A stretch of 64,000 nucleotides of DNA from Pararhodonellum marinum. Lineage in GTDB: Bacteria > Bacteroidota > Bacteroidia > Cytophagales > Cyclobacteriaceae. The translations under genes and the position numbers were made by a program. This document shows positions 56,293 through 64,000 of the stretch, in pieces (the first letter of the stretch is position 1; each line of letters opens with the position of its first letter). Below the pieces are notes generated by a model. It was given only the letters and a program-made list of their open reading frames with translations. It was not told where the DNA came from and did not search any database. Location of the stretch: contig NZ_JACEFJ010000006.1 of the NCBI RefSeq assembly GCF_015354735.1, forward strand, positions 62,001-126,000. Direction: 5' to 3'.

Positions 56293-58281
56293 TTAATCTC
56301 TGTAAACTGTGTTTCTGCTGAAATTAGCCCATCCTTCGGTCCAGTCTTCGCCTGTGCCAAATGCACCGGCAAAAGGAACCTGCTCAAAGGAACCAAACCA
56401 ATCACTTTTTGTACTGGATTGTACAAAAGGCACATTGTCCCATGCAGCACCGTCAGCTAGCATGCTACCTGATTCGATGGTAAAGGTAGGAACACCCAAA
56501 TCAAAAACTGATTCATCTATTCCCAATTCATCCCAAGCAGCCACCATTTGGTTTCCGTAAGCTGGAGTCTTGAACCAATCCAGAGCTGAGAAAGAAGCTA
56601 ATGTCCAACGAATGGCATGTCCTCTAGGTTCTGCACCAGGGTGGTTTCCTCTTGGATTTCCACTTCCATCCAGGAAAGGAAGACCATCAGCAGATGGATC
56701 GGGATAACTGGCTGAATTCAATGCACTCTGATGATCAAATGCTCTGCTAGGATCATAGGCTTTACCGAATCCGTTTCCGCCCCATCCTCTTACACCTGCA
56801 AGAAATACGTTTCTAAGTTGCAGTTCATCAGTTTCAGCAAAACCAGCTGTGCTGTTTCCATCAATAAATATACCCATAGGATAGCCAGTGATGACAGAGT
56901 TATAAATTCTCAACTTGCTGCTTCTTCTCAATTGCGCTCCATGCTGGAATTCAGCTGAAATGGAAGTTTCCCTCACCTTCTTAGGTCCTATGATCGTGAT
57001 ATTGGAGAATACTGCTGAAGTGAAAGGCTCTCTCAATTCACCGCTTCCGTTGTTATCCACTTCAAACCCATTGGAACCAGACTGATCAGCATCTTTGGCA
57101 TCTCTGATACCGATTCCAAATTGAATGTTACCGCTATGACCTAAATCCACGTCAAAATCATCATCAAGTCCTCTGTAGGCAATCAGATAACGACCGTCAA
57201 CATTTCCCCCGAACCATTCGAACTGATCATCCAAACCAAAAGAGGCTTGTACATATTCTATTTGAGTGCCTCTTCCTACACTACCCATAGTAAGGGTATT
57301 TACTTCCTCATTAGGATTGATAGGAATACCTGCCCACTCAATTCTCACGTATTTCATGATTCCGGAATCATCATCTTCATTCGTTCCACCATGCCAGGCA
57401 GCGTAACCCCCTTCAAGCTGAACATTTGGTCCTTCGTTGTTTCTGGCGCGACCACAAAGTACGACACCACCCCAATCACCAGGAGTTCTTTCTCCAGGAG
57501 CTCTGGTAGAGGTAAATACAATGGGATTGTTTACTTCACCTTCAGCAATCAACTTACCACCTCTTTGAATTACCAAAGTACCTTTAGTGGCTTGGTCTCC
57601 GAAAATCACAGTTCCAGGCTCAATGGTTAAAACACCTTCAGTTCTTCCATCATCTGTCTGTGGAGTTTGACCTGCTGCAGGGATTGGACCTACCCTTACA
57701 AAACTGATCAGATAATAATCTTTATCAGCTGTCAGGGTGACATCCCTATCCTCCAAATAAGTACCTTCCAAACCAGTCACGGCCACGCCGGCAATATGTT
57801 CGTCATATCCAGGCAACATAGTGGTACCACCAACCTGTACCCTTAATTTGGCAGGTTGATCAGATACTGTTACCCTAAAAGGCTCAGAAGTAACAGCCCT
57901 ATCCAATTGATCAGTTGCCACAAAGGTGAAGTTTACAATAGATCCTGAAGATAGGTTTTCAATGGTGTAAGACAAATCATAGCTAGCAGAGGTTCCACTA
58001 ATGGCTTGATCTGGGAAAGCACTATCTGGTGCACCATTTTTCAATATTCTCAGTGATTTTGCACCCGCAGGAGCACTTACATTGACCCTAGTGGAAACAG
58101 TGGCTCCGGGTATCCCAGACGCAGAACTAGGTTCCAAAGAAACCGTAGGGGCGGGACCCGATGGTTGAATATCATCGTCATCACCACAAGAAGTGACCAT
58201 GATGAATGTGGTGGCCAAGGCCATCAGCGTGAACAATCTAAAACGCTTGCTTAGAAAGCCCATAACATTGTTTGTCTTCAT
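56293..58281 (-). CDS. Large lipoprotein with beta-sandwich and parallel beta-helix, TonB-receptor partner
   Basis: 662 residues. A lipoprotein-type signal leads to MVTSCGDDDD (Cys about residue 32), where the acidic stretch after Cys suggests surface export. Residues about 45-145 form an Ig/beta-sandwich-like domain (VSLEPSSASGIPGATVSTRV); from about 190 there is a right-handed beta-helix-like series (GVLTIEPGTVIFGDQATKGT, GGKLIAEGEVNNPIVFTSTR, ADQSGSNGFEVDNNGSGELR, FTSAVFSNITIIGPKKVRET). It lies 54 bases after the TonB receptor stop on the same strand and ends in a terminator, so the two are probably one operon. It lacks the tetratricopeptide helices of SusD, so it would be a different kind of surface partner. 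Ligand unknown. Confidence 0.75.
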   Translation of the reverse strand: MKTNNVMGFLSKRFRLFTLMALATTFIMVTSCGDDDDIQPSGPAPTVSLEPSSASGIPGATVSTRVNVSAPAGAKSLRILKNGAPDSAFPDQAISGTSASYDLSYTIENLSSGSIVNFTFVATDQLDRAVTSEPFRVTVSDQPAKLRVQVGGTTMLPGYDEHIAGVAVTGLEGTYLEDRDVTLTADKDYYLISFVRVGPIPAAGQTPQTDDGRTEGVLTIEPGTVIFGDQATKGTLVIQRGGKLIAEGEVNNPIVFTSTRAPGERTPGDWGGVVLCGRARNNEGPNVQLEGGYAAWHGGTNEDDDSGIMKYVRIEWAGIPINPNEEVNTLTMGSVGRGTQIEYVQASFGLDDQFEWFGGNVDGRYLIAYRGLDDDFDVDLGHSGNIQFGIGIRDAKDADQSGSNGFEVDNNGSGELREPFTSAVFSNITIIGPKKVRETSISAEFQHGAQLRRSSKLRIYNSVITGYPMGIFIDGNSTAGFAETDELQLRNVFLAGVRGWGGNGFGKAYDPSRAFDHQSALNSASYPDPSADGLPFLDGSGNPRGNHPGAEPRGHAIRWTLASFSALDWFKTPAYGNQMVAAWDELGIDESVFDLGVPTFTIESGSMLADGAAWDNVPFVQSSTKSDWFGSFEQVPFAGAFGTGEDWTEGWANFSRNTVYRD

Positions 58282-58335
58282 TTTTTTGATAATTAGTAAT
58301 TAATTTGTTAAAAATTTTTAAGGTATATGATTAGG

Positions 58336-61161
58336 TTAGAATTGATAAGTTGCGCCAATGGTATAGGTGGTGCCAGGTCGGAATCGTCTGAAAATCTGAT
58401 CGTTTCTCCGATCAAAAACTCCATCCTCATTTCCATCTTGAAGCAATAAAAACTCTTGGTTTAGAAGATCCTTTATACCGACTTTCAAGAATAATTTTTC
58501 ACTTAAGCCTTTTCTTACAGATAAGTCTAAAACATTTCTAGGCATTTCATACGTGTCAGGTATGGCGCCCCCTCCGACAAATAGGATTCTTTTGCCGATC
58601 ACATTGTAGTTTACATTGACTTGTAGGTTTTTAAGCTCATCATCATAGAAGAGCCCTGAATTGACAATGAAATTTGATTGTCCCTGAAGGGGTCTGTCTA
58701 CAGCCCTAAGCAATTCTGACAAATCCTCCCCCAATCTTACTTCACTATCTATAAAAGATACGTTGGCTAAAACACTCATTTTACTGAAAAACTTGGTTTT
58801 GATTATATTAGCCATTGATTTTCTAAGATCAACCTCAATCCCTCTTGCATAGGCTCTTTCGGTGTTTCTAAAAAGAAATGTAGTCTGTTCACTACCAAAA
58901 TTACCGTAAAGGGATTCAATGGGGTTTTTGAAGTCTTTGTAAAAGAAAGCCAAGGAGATGGTCTCAGTAAGGCTAGGGTACATTTCCCACCTTAAATCAA
59001 AATTCTGAATTTCCGCATTTTGAAGGAAAGTGTAACCTGTGACGGTCGCATCAAAAATAAAGTCATAAAATCCAAAAGGAGCGATCTCTCTAAATTCCGG
59101 TCTGTTCAACGTTTTGCCATAGACCCCTTTAACCACCATTTTCTTATTGATATTGTAGGCCAAGTTCACTGAAGGTAAAATGGAAACTTGATCTATGATG
59201 ACAGGTTCAATGGGAGGTGTGGCAGTTCCCTCGACAAACCTGTCCGGGCTTCTTAGTTGCTGAATATTATCCTCCACTCTGACTCCGCCGGATATATTGA
59301 AATTGCCAATTGGGAAATTGAGTGAAAGGTAATACGCTCTCAAGTCATTGGTCGCTTCGTAGAAATTGCCTGTGGAGAAATTCTCTCCAAGCCTTATCCC
59401 ATTCGTGCTGTTTATGTTTTCTTCCCTAAAAAGCTCTTCGATTTCTAAACCGGTGAGTTCTTCCGAGAAATTGGGAGACCGGCTAAAACCGAGGTTCCTG
59501 GCACTGAATGATCTGTTTCTTGATTCAAGAAATACACCTGCCTTAAGAACCGGCTTGAAATTGGTTTCTTTCCCAGTATTGAATTTTTGTTCAAAATTGA
59601 CTGCGCCAGAGTAAATATCCTCATTCATTTCTGAATAGAATTTACCTAGAAAATCAGGGGTTTGCCCTCGCGGGATAAACAGGACTGATTCATTGGTCCC
59701 TGCATCCACAATATTTGTCCGATACCTTCTATAGTCAGGCAGATCATTGAAAGAAAATCCATAACCTGCTACCCATTCCAATTTTCCACTTTCATTTAAA
59801 AATTTATGGTTCCCAACCAATTGCCCTGAGTACAATCCCCTATATTCATTAAAAAAGGCAAAATTATTTTGTCGGAAACCCTGTGCTACCTGATCCCCAA
59901 ATCGATCAATAAAATCATATGTGGTCAGTTGATTGTATAAATTTTTAAACTCAAAAAAGTTGTTGTCATTCAATCTGAAGGCCCAGTTATGGACTATTCC
60001 TGCCATGATTTCCTGGCCAAATTCCACATCTTCAAACGTGAATCGGATTTTTTCTTCGTCAGCTGCAAAATCATACGCTTCAAAGGCTTGATTTAGCACA
60101 TTGAATATTGTTTTTGAGTTGTTGTATTGAATGCTTGTGGTATTACCCAACTGCATCCCTTTATTCCCAATGTCTTTTCTAAAATAATGGGTCAACGCAA
60201 CTCTATAATCCATTCCTGAATTGTATTCCCGCTCTCTCCAGTTGTTTGGTAGTGAGCGACCTGCCTGATCAATTTCCGCTGCAGGAAGGCCTGTAAGGCG
60301 TTCAGGAAAGAAATCTGGAAGATCATTGGCTCCGTCATTGATTCCGGTCCAATGAGCAGATCTCCGCTCCTCACCAAAAAATCCCCTCATCGAGCTCCCT
60401 TGCCTATAGCCTGTCGAGACATCCAAGGTGGTGACGGTCCCATCAGGTATTCCTTTGGTGAAAATCTTGACCATACCTCCAGAAAAATCACCGGGCAATT
60501 CCGGTGCGGGACTTTTGTAAATCAAAACCTGGTCAATGATATTACTGGGAATGACATCAAAAGAAAAAGATCTGACATCAGGTTCCATACTAGGGGCGTT
60601 GACGTTGTGTAGCAAAGTAGTATTGTACCTTTCATTGAGTCCCCTAATCACGATAAACCTGTCCTGGATAACAGAAACACCAGGAATTCTCCTTACAACC
60701 TGTGAGGCATCACTGTCTAATGTTCTTTTGATTGATTCAGCGGATAGACCACTGACCACCTGCATGCTTTCTTTGATATCCCTCAGCAAGGCAATATCGG
60801 TAGCTGTTTCTCTTACAGCGGTAACTACTACAGTCTCCAAATCGGAAATGTCTTCCTTTAAGGCTACATTTATAACCACTGGATTTCCGCTTCCATTCAA
60901 TTCAAAGGGTACTTTTTCAGTGGCAAAGGTGATGAATGAAACCACTAAGGTTTGACTGCCATTGGGCACATTCTTCAATTCATAAGCGCCATCAAAGTCA
61001 GAAACTGCACCGATAGTGGTACCTTCAATCCTGACATTGGCTCCGATAATGGTTTCTCCGGTTACAGCATCCGAAACTACCCCCCTAACGATACCAGACT
61101 GGGCGTACAGACCCGAAATGGTAAGAAAGGACAATAACAATAAAACAACTGTTTTCTTCAT
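58336..61161 (-). CDS. TonB-dependent receptor with carboxypeptidase-regulatory-like domain
   Basis: 941 residues. A signal peptide ends near GLYAQ (about residue 20), followed by the regulatory-like domain (GIVRGVVSDAVTGETIIGAN, FDGAYELKNVPNGSQTLVVS), a plug (VVVTAVRETATDIALLRDIK, VSGLSAESIKRTLDSDASQV, RRIPGVSVIQDRFIVIRGLN), and a barrel ending TTYTIGATYQF. The plug sequence with the IRGLNERYNTTLLHNVNAPS run resembles a group of Bacteroidota receptors with non-SusD lipoprotein partners. The neighbour downstream is such a lipoprotein. It is separated from the moxR transcript by a terminator. Confidence 0.9.
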   Translation of the reverse strand: MKKTVVLLLLSFLTISGLYAQSGIVRGVVSDAVTGETIIGANVRIEGTTIGAVSDFDGAYELKNVPNGSQTLVVSFITFATEKVPFELNGSGNPVVINVALKEDISDLETVVVTAVRETATDIALLRDIKESMQVVSGLSAESIKRTLDSDASQVVRRIPGVSVIQDRFIVIRGLNERYNTTLLHNVNAPSMEPDVRSFSFDVIPSNIIDQVLIYKSPAPELPGDFSGGMVKIFTKGIPDGTVTTLDVSTGYRQGSSMRGFFGEERRSAHWTGINDGANDLPDFFPERLTGLPAAEIDQAGRSLPNNWREREYNSGMDYRVALTHYFRKDIGNKGMQLGNTTSIQYNNSKTIFNVLNQAFEAYDFAADEEKIRFTFEDVEFGQEIMAGIVHNWAFRLNDNNFFEFKNLYNQLTTYDFIDRFGDQVAQGFRQNNFAFFNEYRGLYSGQLVGNHKFLNESGKLEWVAGYGFSFNDLPDYRRYRTNIVDAGTNESVLFIPRGQTPDFLGKFYSEMNEDIYSGAVNFEQKFNTGKETNFKPVLKAGVFLESRNRSFSARNLGFSRSPNFSEELTGLEIEELFREENINSTNGIRLGENFSTGNFYEATNDLRAYYLSLNFPIGNFNISGGVRVEDNIQQLRSPDRFVEGTATPPIEPVIIDQVSILPSVNLAYNINKKMVVKGVYGKTLNRPEFREIAPFGFYDFIFDATVTGYTFLQNAEIQNFDLRWEMYPSLTETISLAFFYKDFKNPIESLYGNFGSEQTTFLFRNTERAYARGIEVDLRKSMANIIKTKFFSKMSVLANVSFIDSEVRLGEDLSELLRAVDRPLQGQSNFIVNSGLFYDDELKNLQVNVNYNVIGKRILFVGGGAIPDTYEMPRNVLDLSVRKGLSEKLFLKVGIKDLLNQEFLLLQDGNEDGVFDRRNDQIFRRFRPGTTYTIGATYQF

Positions 61162-61243
61162 GTGACTAAACGTATTTTAAACGAACGCCACAAAGGTCAA
61201 CTTACAATGTGAATTGGTGAGGTATAAATGATTACCAAATGGT

Positions 61244-61275
61244 TAAAAAAAGAAGCCCCGCAACCACGGAGCTTC
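61244..61275 (-). terminator. Rho-independent terminator of the moxR-like gene
   Basis: On the minus strand GAAGCTCCG, 6-base loop, CGGGGCTTC (one T-G wobble) then TTTTTTT, 65 bases past the stop at 61340. Confidence 0.88.
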
Positions 61276-61339
61276 ACAATTGTTTCATCAAGCTTTGGTC
61301 AACTTGAGGTTAAAATGGTCAAAATAACCTAGTTTTATG

Positions 61340-62311
61340 TTATTTTAATGTTACGGATTTGTTAATTGGGATTTTATCCAATAAGATCTGGACCAAGTTT
61401 CTTGTGTTGATATTGTCGGCTTCTGCCTCGTAATTAAGGATAATTCGATGGTTCATCACATCTTCGGCCATGGCTTTGATGTCTTCAGGCAACACATAGT
61501 CCCTTCCATCCATAAACGCCGCGGCCCTAGCCGCCACATTTAGGTTGATGCTCGCTCTGGGAGAGGCGCCAAACTGGATGTACTTCGCTTCCTCCTTTAG
61601 GCCATATCGCTCCGGAAAACGGGTCGCAAAAACCAATTCGATGATATAATGCTCCAAAGGTTCGGCGATTTTGACCTTGTTGATCTCGTCCCGAATAGCG
61701 AAAACCTCCTCCTTGGAAAGAATGGAATTGACCTCGGATTTGAACTGCATGTTGGACATGCGGCGCATGACTTCCATTTCATCTGATTTTGATGGATAAT
61801 CTATGTGCACTTTCATCATAAATCTATCCACCTGTGCTTCAGGTAAAGGGTAGGTGCCTTCTTGGTCCACAGGGTTTTGCGTGGCCAAAACCAAAAATGG
61901 CCGGTCAAGGCTAAAAGTGGTCTCACCTATCGTGACCTGCTTTTCCTGCATCGCTTCCAGCAAAGCCGACTGTACTTTGGCAGGAGACCGGTTGACTTCA
62001 TCCGCTAGGATGATATTGGAAAAAATGGGCCCTTTTTTGACTTCAAAATCCCCGTTTTGCTGGTTATAAATCATGGTACCAATCAAATCCGAAGGCAAAA
62101 GATCGGGAGTAAACTGAATCCTTTGGAAATCCAGGTGCAAGACTTGAGCCAAGGTATTGACCGTAAGCGTTTTGGCCAAACCCGGTACACCTTCAAGCAG
62201 GATGTGTCCATTGGTAAACAGTCCGATCAACAGTCTGTTGACCATTTTATCCTGGCCTACTACGACCTTCTTCACTTCTTCTATGACCTGCTGAATTTTT
62301 TCCTGATGCAT
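61340..62311 (-). CDS. MoxR-family AAA+ ATPase
   Basis: 323 residues. Walker A ILLEGVPGLAKTLTVNTL near residue 40, Walker B SNIILADEVNRSPAKVQ, sensor 1 LVLATQNPVDQEGTYPLPEA, and the C-terminal lid with GASPRASINLNVAARAAA. MoxR ATPases act as chaperones with VWA/DUF58 proteins to insert cofactors or control stress responses, and usually sit directly upstream of such genes. Here the gene is followed by a terminator and a TonB receptor, so it is unusually solitary. Start at 62311 is supported by MHQEKIQQVIEEVKKVVVGQ matching the family N-terminus. Confidence 0.92.
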   Translation of the reverse strand: MHQEKIQQVIEEVKKVVVGQDKMVNRLLIGLFTNGHILLEGVPGLAKTLTVNTLAQVLHLDFQRIQFTPDLLPSDLIGTMIYNQQNGDFEVKKGPIFSNIILADEVNRSPAKVQSALLEAMQEKQVTIGETTFSLDRPFLVLATQNPVDQEGTYPLPEAQVDRFMMKVHIDYPSKSDEMEVMRRMSNMQFKSEVNSILSKEEVFAIRDEINKVKIAEPLEHYIIELVFATRFPERYGLKEEAKYIQFGASPRASINLNVAARAAAFMDGRDYVLPEDIKAMAEDVMNHRIILNYEAEADNINTRNLVQILLDKIPINKSVTLK

Positions 62312-62361
62312 GTTGGTTTAGATTTTTTCCTAGATTTACCGAAAAAGACCTTAGTCTATCT

Positions 62362-62369
62362 CAAATTTA
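62362..62369 (-). promoter_or_regulatory. Possible -7 element of the moxR-like gene
   Basis: On the minus strand TAAATTTG matches TAnnTTTG exactly, about 50 bases before the ATG; the -33 position shows TTTAG, close to the TTTG consensus. Confidence 0.45.
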
Positions 62370-62456
62370 CTTTTAAAATTTCAATTGGGCTAAATTAGGA
62401 CAAAAACCCTTTTAACCCAATTCAAGTCTTTACAAAAGTTGTGAAATAAATAACCC

Positions 62457-63113
62457 TTATTTCCTTTTCTTAACGGCAGGCCTCCTAAAAGATTTTTTAG
62501 TTCCTCTCTTTTCTCTTATTTGGGCACTATTGGGGTCTATGTTCAAAAGCTGGTAAACAGTTTGTTGCTCAAATTCCCTGAACTCCCCCACGGCATACCC
62601 TTTGATATCCAATTTTTCCATAGACCATCTGACCAATCTCAGGGTTGGAAACCCAACTGCTGCCGTCATTTTTCGCACCTGTCTGTTTTTACCTTCAGTC
62701 AAGGTCAATCTGATCCAGCTATCCGGAATATTTTTACGGTAGCGAATGGGGGGATTACGGTCCGGCAAATCTGGATCCATGGTACATAAATCTGCCTTAG
62801 CCGGTCGGGTGTGGTACATTTTTCCTTCCACTTGGATTTCAACCCCCTGCTCCAACTGCTCAAGGGCCTGCCTAGTGGGAATGCCTTCGACCTGAGCCAA
62901 ATAAGTCCGGCTATGGGCAAAACGGGGATTGAGCAGATAATGGTTCAGCGGCTTGTCATCGGTGAGCAAAAGAAGGCCTTCACTGTCTTTGTCCAACCTT
63001 CCAACCGGATAGACAGATTCCGGAAAATCCCCAAGAGATCTGAGGGTCTCGCCATCACCGGAAAACTGGCTCAGTACACCAAAAGGCTTAAATAAAACAA
63101 AGTACCTAGGCAT
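62457..63113 (-). CDS. Pseudouridine synthase, RsuA/RluE family
   Basis: 218 residues from ATG 63113 (MPRYFVLFKPFGVLSQFSGD); an upstream in-frame start at 63191 would add a hydrophobic leader foreign to the family. The catalytic motif is YPVGRLDKDSEGLLLLTDD, with the Asp of GRLD as nucleophile; RYKKNIPD-like basic patch and LTEGKNRQVRKMTAAVGFPT follow, ending in a Lys/Arg-rich tail. No S4 domain precedes, as in RluE, which modifies U2457 of 23S rRNA; target assignment here is by likeness. It diverges from the next gene. Confidence 0.88.
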   Translation of the reverse strand: MPRYFVLFKPFGVLSQFSGDGETLRSLGDFPESVYPVGRLDKDSEGLLLLTDDKPLNHYLLNPRFAHSRTYLAQVEGIPTRQALEQLEQGVEIQVEGKMYHTRPAKADLCTMDPDLPDRNPPIRYRKNIPDSWIRLTLTEGKNRQVRKMTAAVGFPTLRLVRWSMEKLDIKGYAVGEFREFEQQTVYQLLNIDPNSAQIREKRGTKKSFRRPAVKKRK

Positions 63114-63227
63114 GCCCAAAGGTAACATACGGCCCGGTAAGACCACAAGGAAAGGGAATAAATTAGTAAATCCATTGAAAAAATAAAGCAATTGGGATTA
63201 TCTTAGAATTCAAAAAATAGGTAAACC

Positions 63228-63839
63228 ATGTCTTCCCACCACTTTGTCAAAGAACAGCAGGAACCTGCCCTTTTGGTTTTGGACACGGAAGGGATTGGTT
63301 TTGAAAAAGTGGGGGCACTGTTGGAATGGGTACCTACGGTTTTGGTGGCTGAAAATGCCTTGGAAACTGTGCAGGCCTGGGGCATCAAGATTGATGTGAT
63401 TTTGGCTCCTCAAGATTTTCAATCAACCCACCTCCAACTTTTGGAAGAGCAGTATCCTGTTCGATTTCTTACCGTCACGGAGAACAGATTTTTAGAAGAA
63501 GGCTTGCACTATCTGCTGGCTTCAAAACACCATGCGGTAAACCTTGTGGGTTATGATCACCAAAAAACCCCTGAGTTGTCTGATTTTTTGCCTCTGATGG
63601 ATTTGGTGTTTTTTGACGGTCCAATGCGCTATTTCCCAGCGAAAAACGGACAAATCAAAAAGTGGTTTCCCAAAGGAAGCATTCAACTCCATGCACCGGA
63701 AAACAGCCTGATAGAAATCAAATCACCGGATCAATCCCAGGTGATCCAAATCCAACACGCCACCTTTATCGATCTGGAAGAAGGTCATCATATCCTAACC
63801 TGTCAGGTTCCGTTTTGGGTAGGAGAATTTTTAGAATAA
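63228..63839 (+). CDS. Thiamine pyrophosphokinase-like protein
   Basis: 203 residues. The fold hints are ALLVLDTEGIGFEKVGALLE, the Asp-rich VILAPQDFQSTHLQLLEEQY and NLVGYDHQKTPELSDFLPLM, and a C-terminal beta-rich half (FPKGSIQLHAPENSLIEIKS, HATFIDLEEGHHILTCQVPF). The layout resembles proteins annotated as thiamine pyrophosphokinase in Cytophagales, but the acidic catalytic cluster is only partly recognisable, so activity is unproven. It lies divergent from the pseudouridine synthase, with 114 bases between the starts. Confidence 0.6.
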   Translation: MSSHHFVKEQQEPALLVLDTEGIGFEKVGALLEWVPTVLVAENALETVQAWGIKIDVILAPQDFQSTHLQLLEEQYPVRFLTVTENRFLEEGLHYLLASKHHAVNLVGYDHQKTPELSDFLPLMDLVFFDGPMRYFPAKNGQIKKWFPKGSIQLHAPENSLIEIKSPDQSQVIQIQHATFIDLEEGHHILTCQVPFWVGEFLE

Positions 63840-64000
63840 ACCTAAAAACTTGCACCCCTTTCCGGTTGACTGAATGTCGATCAAGTTGCAGGTGTATTTT
63901 TTTACCACATTACAAAGCCCACTTAGAGAACGTTTAAAATTTTTTACACCTCCAATCCAAGATTGGTTTGGCCTCCGTATATCCCTGCAAACCTTTAAAA

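Noticed and set aside
62457-63191. Longer start of the pseudouridine synthase with a hydrophobic leader
   Set aside because: The enzyme is cytosolic and family members begin at the MPRYF-type segment at 63113.

Overview
The window looks like a chromosomal segment of a Bacteroidota bacterium, most likely order Cytophagales, family Cyclobacteriaceae (Algoriphagus/Cyclobacterium/Belliella-like). The placement rests on gene content: two TonB-dependent receptors with N-terminal carboxypeptidase-regulatory-like domains, a PafA-type phosphatase, a MsbA-like exporter beside a Wzi/RemB-like barrel, type B L31, a GlmU-like sugar nucleotidyltransferase beside holB, and an ArsR-DUF6428-LMW phosphatase-ACR3 arsenic locus. 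It is also supported by promoters of the Bacteroidota form TTG-N19/20-TAnnTTTG. The family assignment is an inference from memory of gene families, not from a search. Gene density is high. I found no rRNA, tRNA, CRISPR array, prophage or intact IS element.

Layout. 1-5.1 kb: a truncated pruA, an ArsR-like regulator with a YjjG-type HAD phosphatase, a secreted beta-sandwich protein and a secreted Xaa-Pro aminopeptidase. 5.4-9 kb: PafA phosphatase, a solitary IS200-like (Y1/HUH) protein lacking its nucleophile Tyr, and a trans-sulfuration PLP enzyme. 9.1-14.8 kb (minus): YifB/ComM ATPase, a small membrane protein, an MsbA-like ABC exporter and an outer-membrane barrel. 15-21.7 kb (plus): rpmE2 with its own promoter and terminator, then a tightly packed run of GlmU-like protein, holB, zinc-protease-like protein, RimK ligase, hemC, cyclophilin lipoprotein and an SDR reductase, several joined by ATGA stop/start overlaps. 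21.7-36.2 kb: a Na+-dependent transporter, a small barrel, a repeat-rich spacer, an Oar-like TonB receptor, lysoplasmalogenase, DPP-IV, an unknown 174-aa protein, an M14 peptidase, two miniature PLDc_N membrane genes and a TIGR01777 epimerase.

36.7-45 kb is a transport block with clear decay. It holds a porin-like barrel, a frameshifted DksA/TraR zinc-finger gene, a SulP anion transporter followed by a remnant of a second SulP/STAS C terminus, a TauE/SafE permease, a Crp/Fnr regulator, an MFS gene broken by one amber codon, and a second, intact MFS gene. Imperfect palindromes of one family sit in the spacers here and again inside the arsenic locus.

45-64 kb: secreted M16 peptidase, M42 aminopeptidase, methyltransferase, a Met/Gly-rich lipoprotein, and the arsenic resistance operon (51.4-54.5 kb) with an ArsR-type palindrome overlying its promoter. 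Then come an outer-membrane protein, a small lipoprotein, a TonB receptor paired with a beta-helix lipoprotein (not SusD-like), a solitary MoxR ATPase, a pseudouridine synthase and a TPK-like protein.

Functional themes: a secreted or periplasmic peptidase set (M24B, S9B, M14, M16) with cytosolic M42 and outer-membrane uptake suggests protein/peptide scavenging; SulP, TauE/SafE and the ars genes concern oxyanion and metalloid handling. No wholly new multi-gene system is proven here. The best candidates for follow-up are the TonB receptor/beta-helix lipoprotein pair, the translationally coupled RimK/zinc-protease/hemC/cyclophilin operon, the decaying transport block with its palindromes, and the catalytically altered HUH protein.
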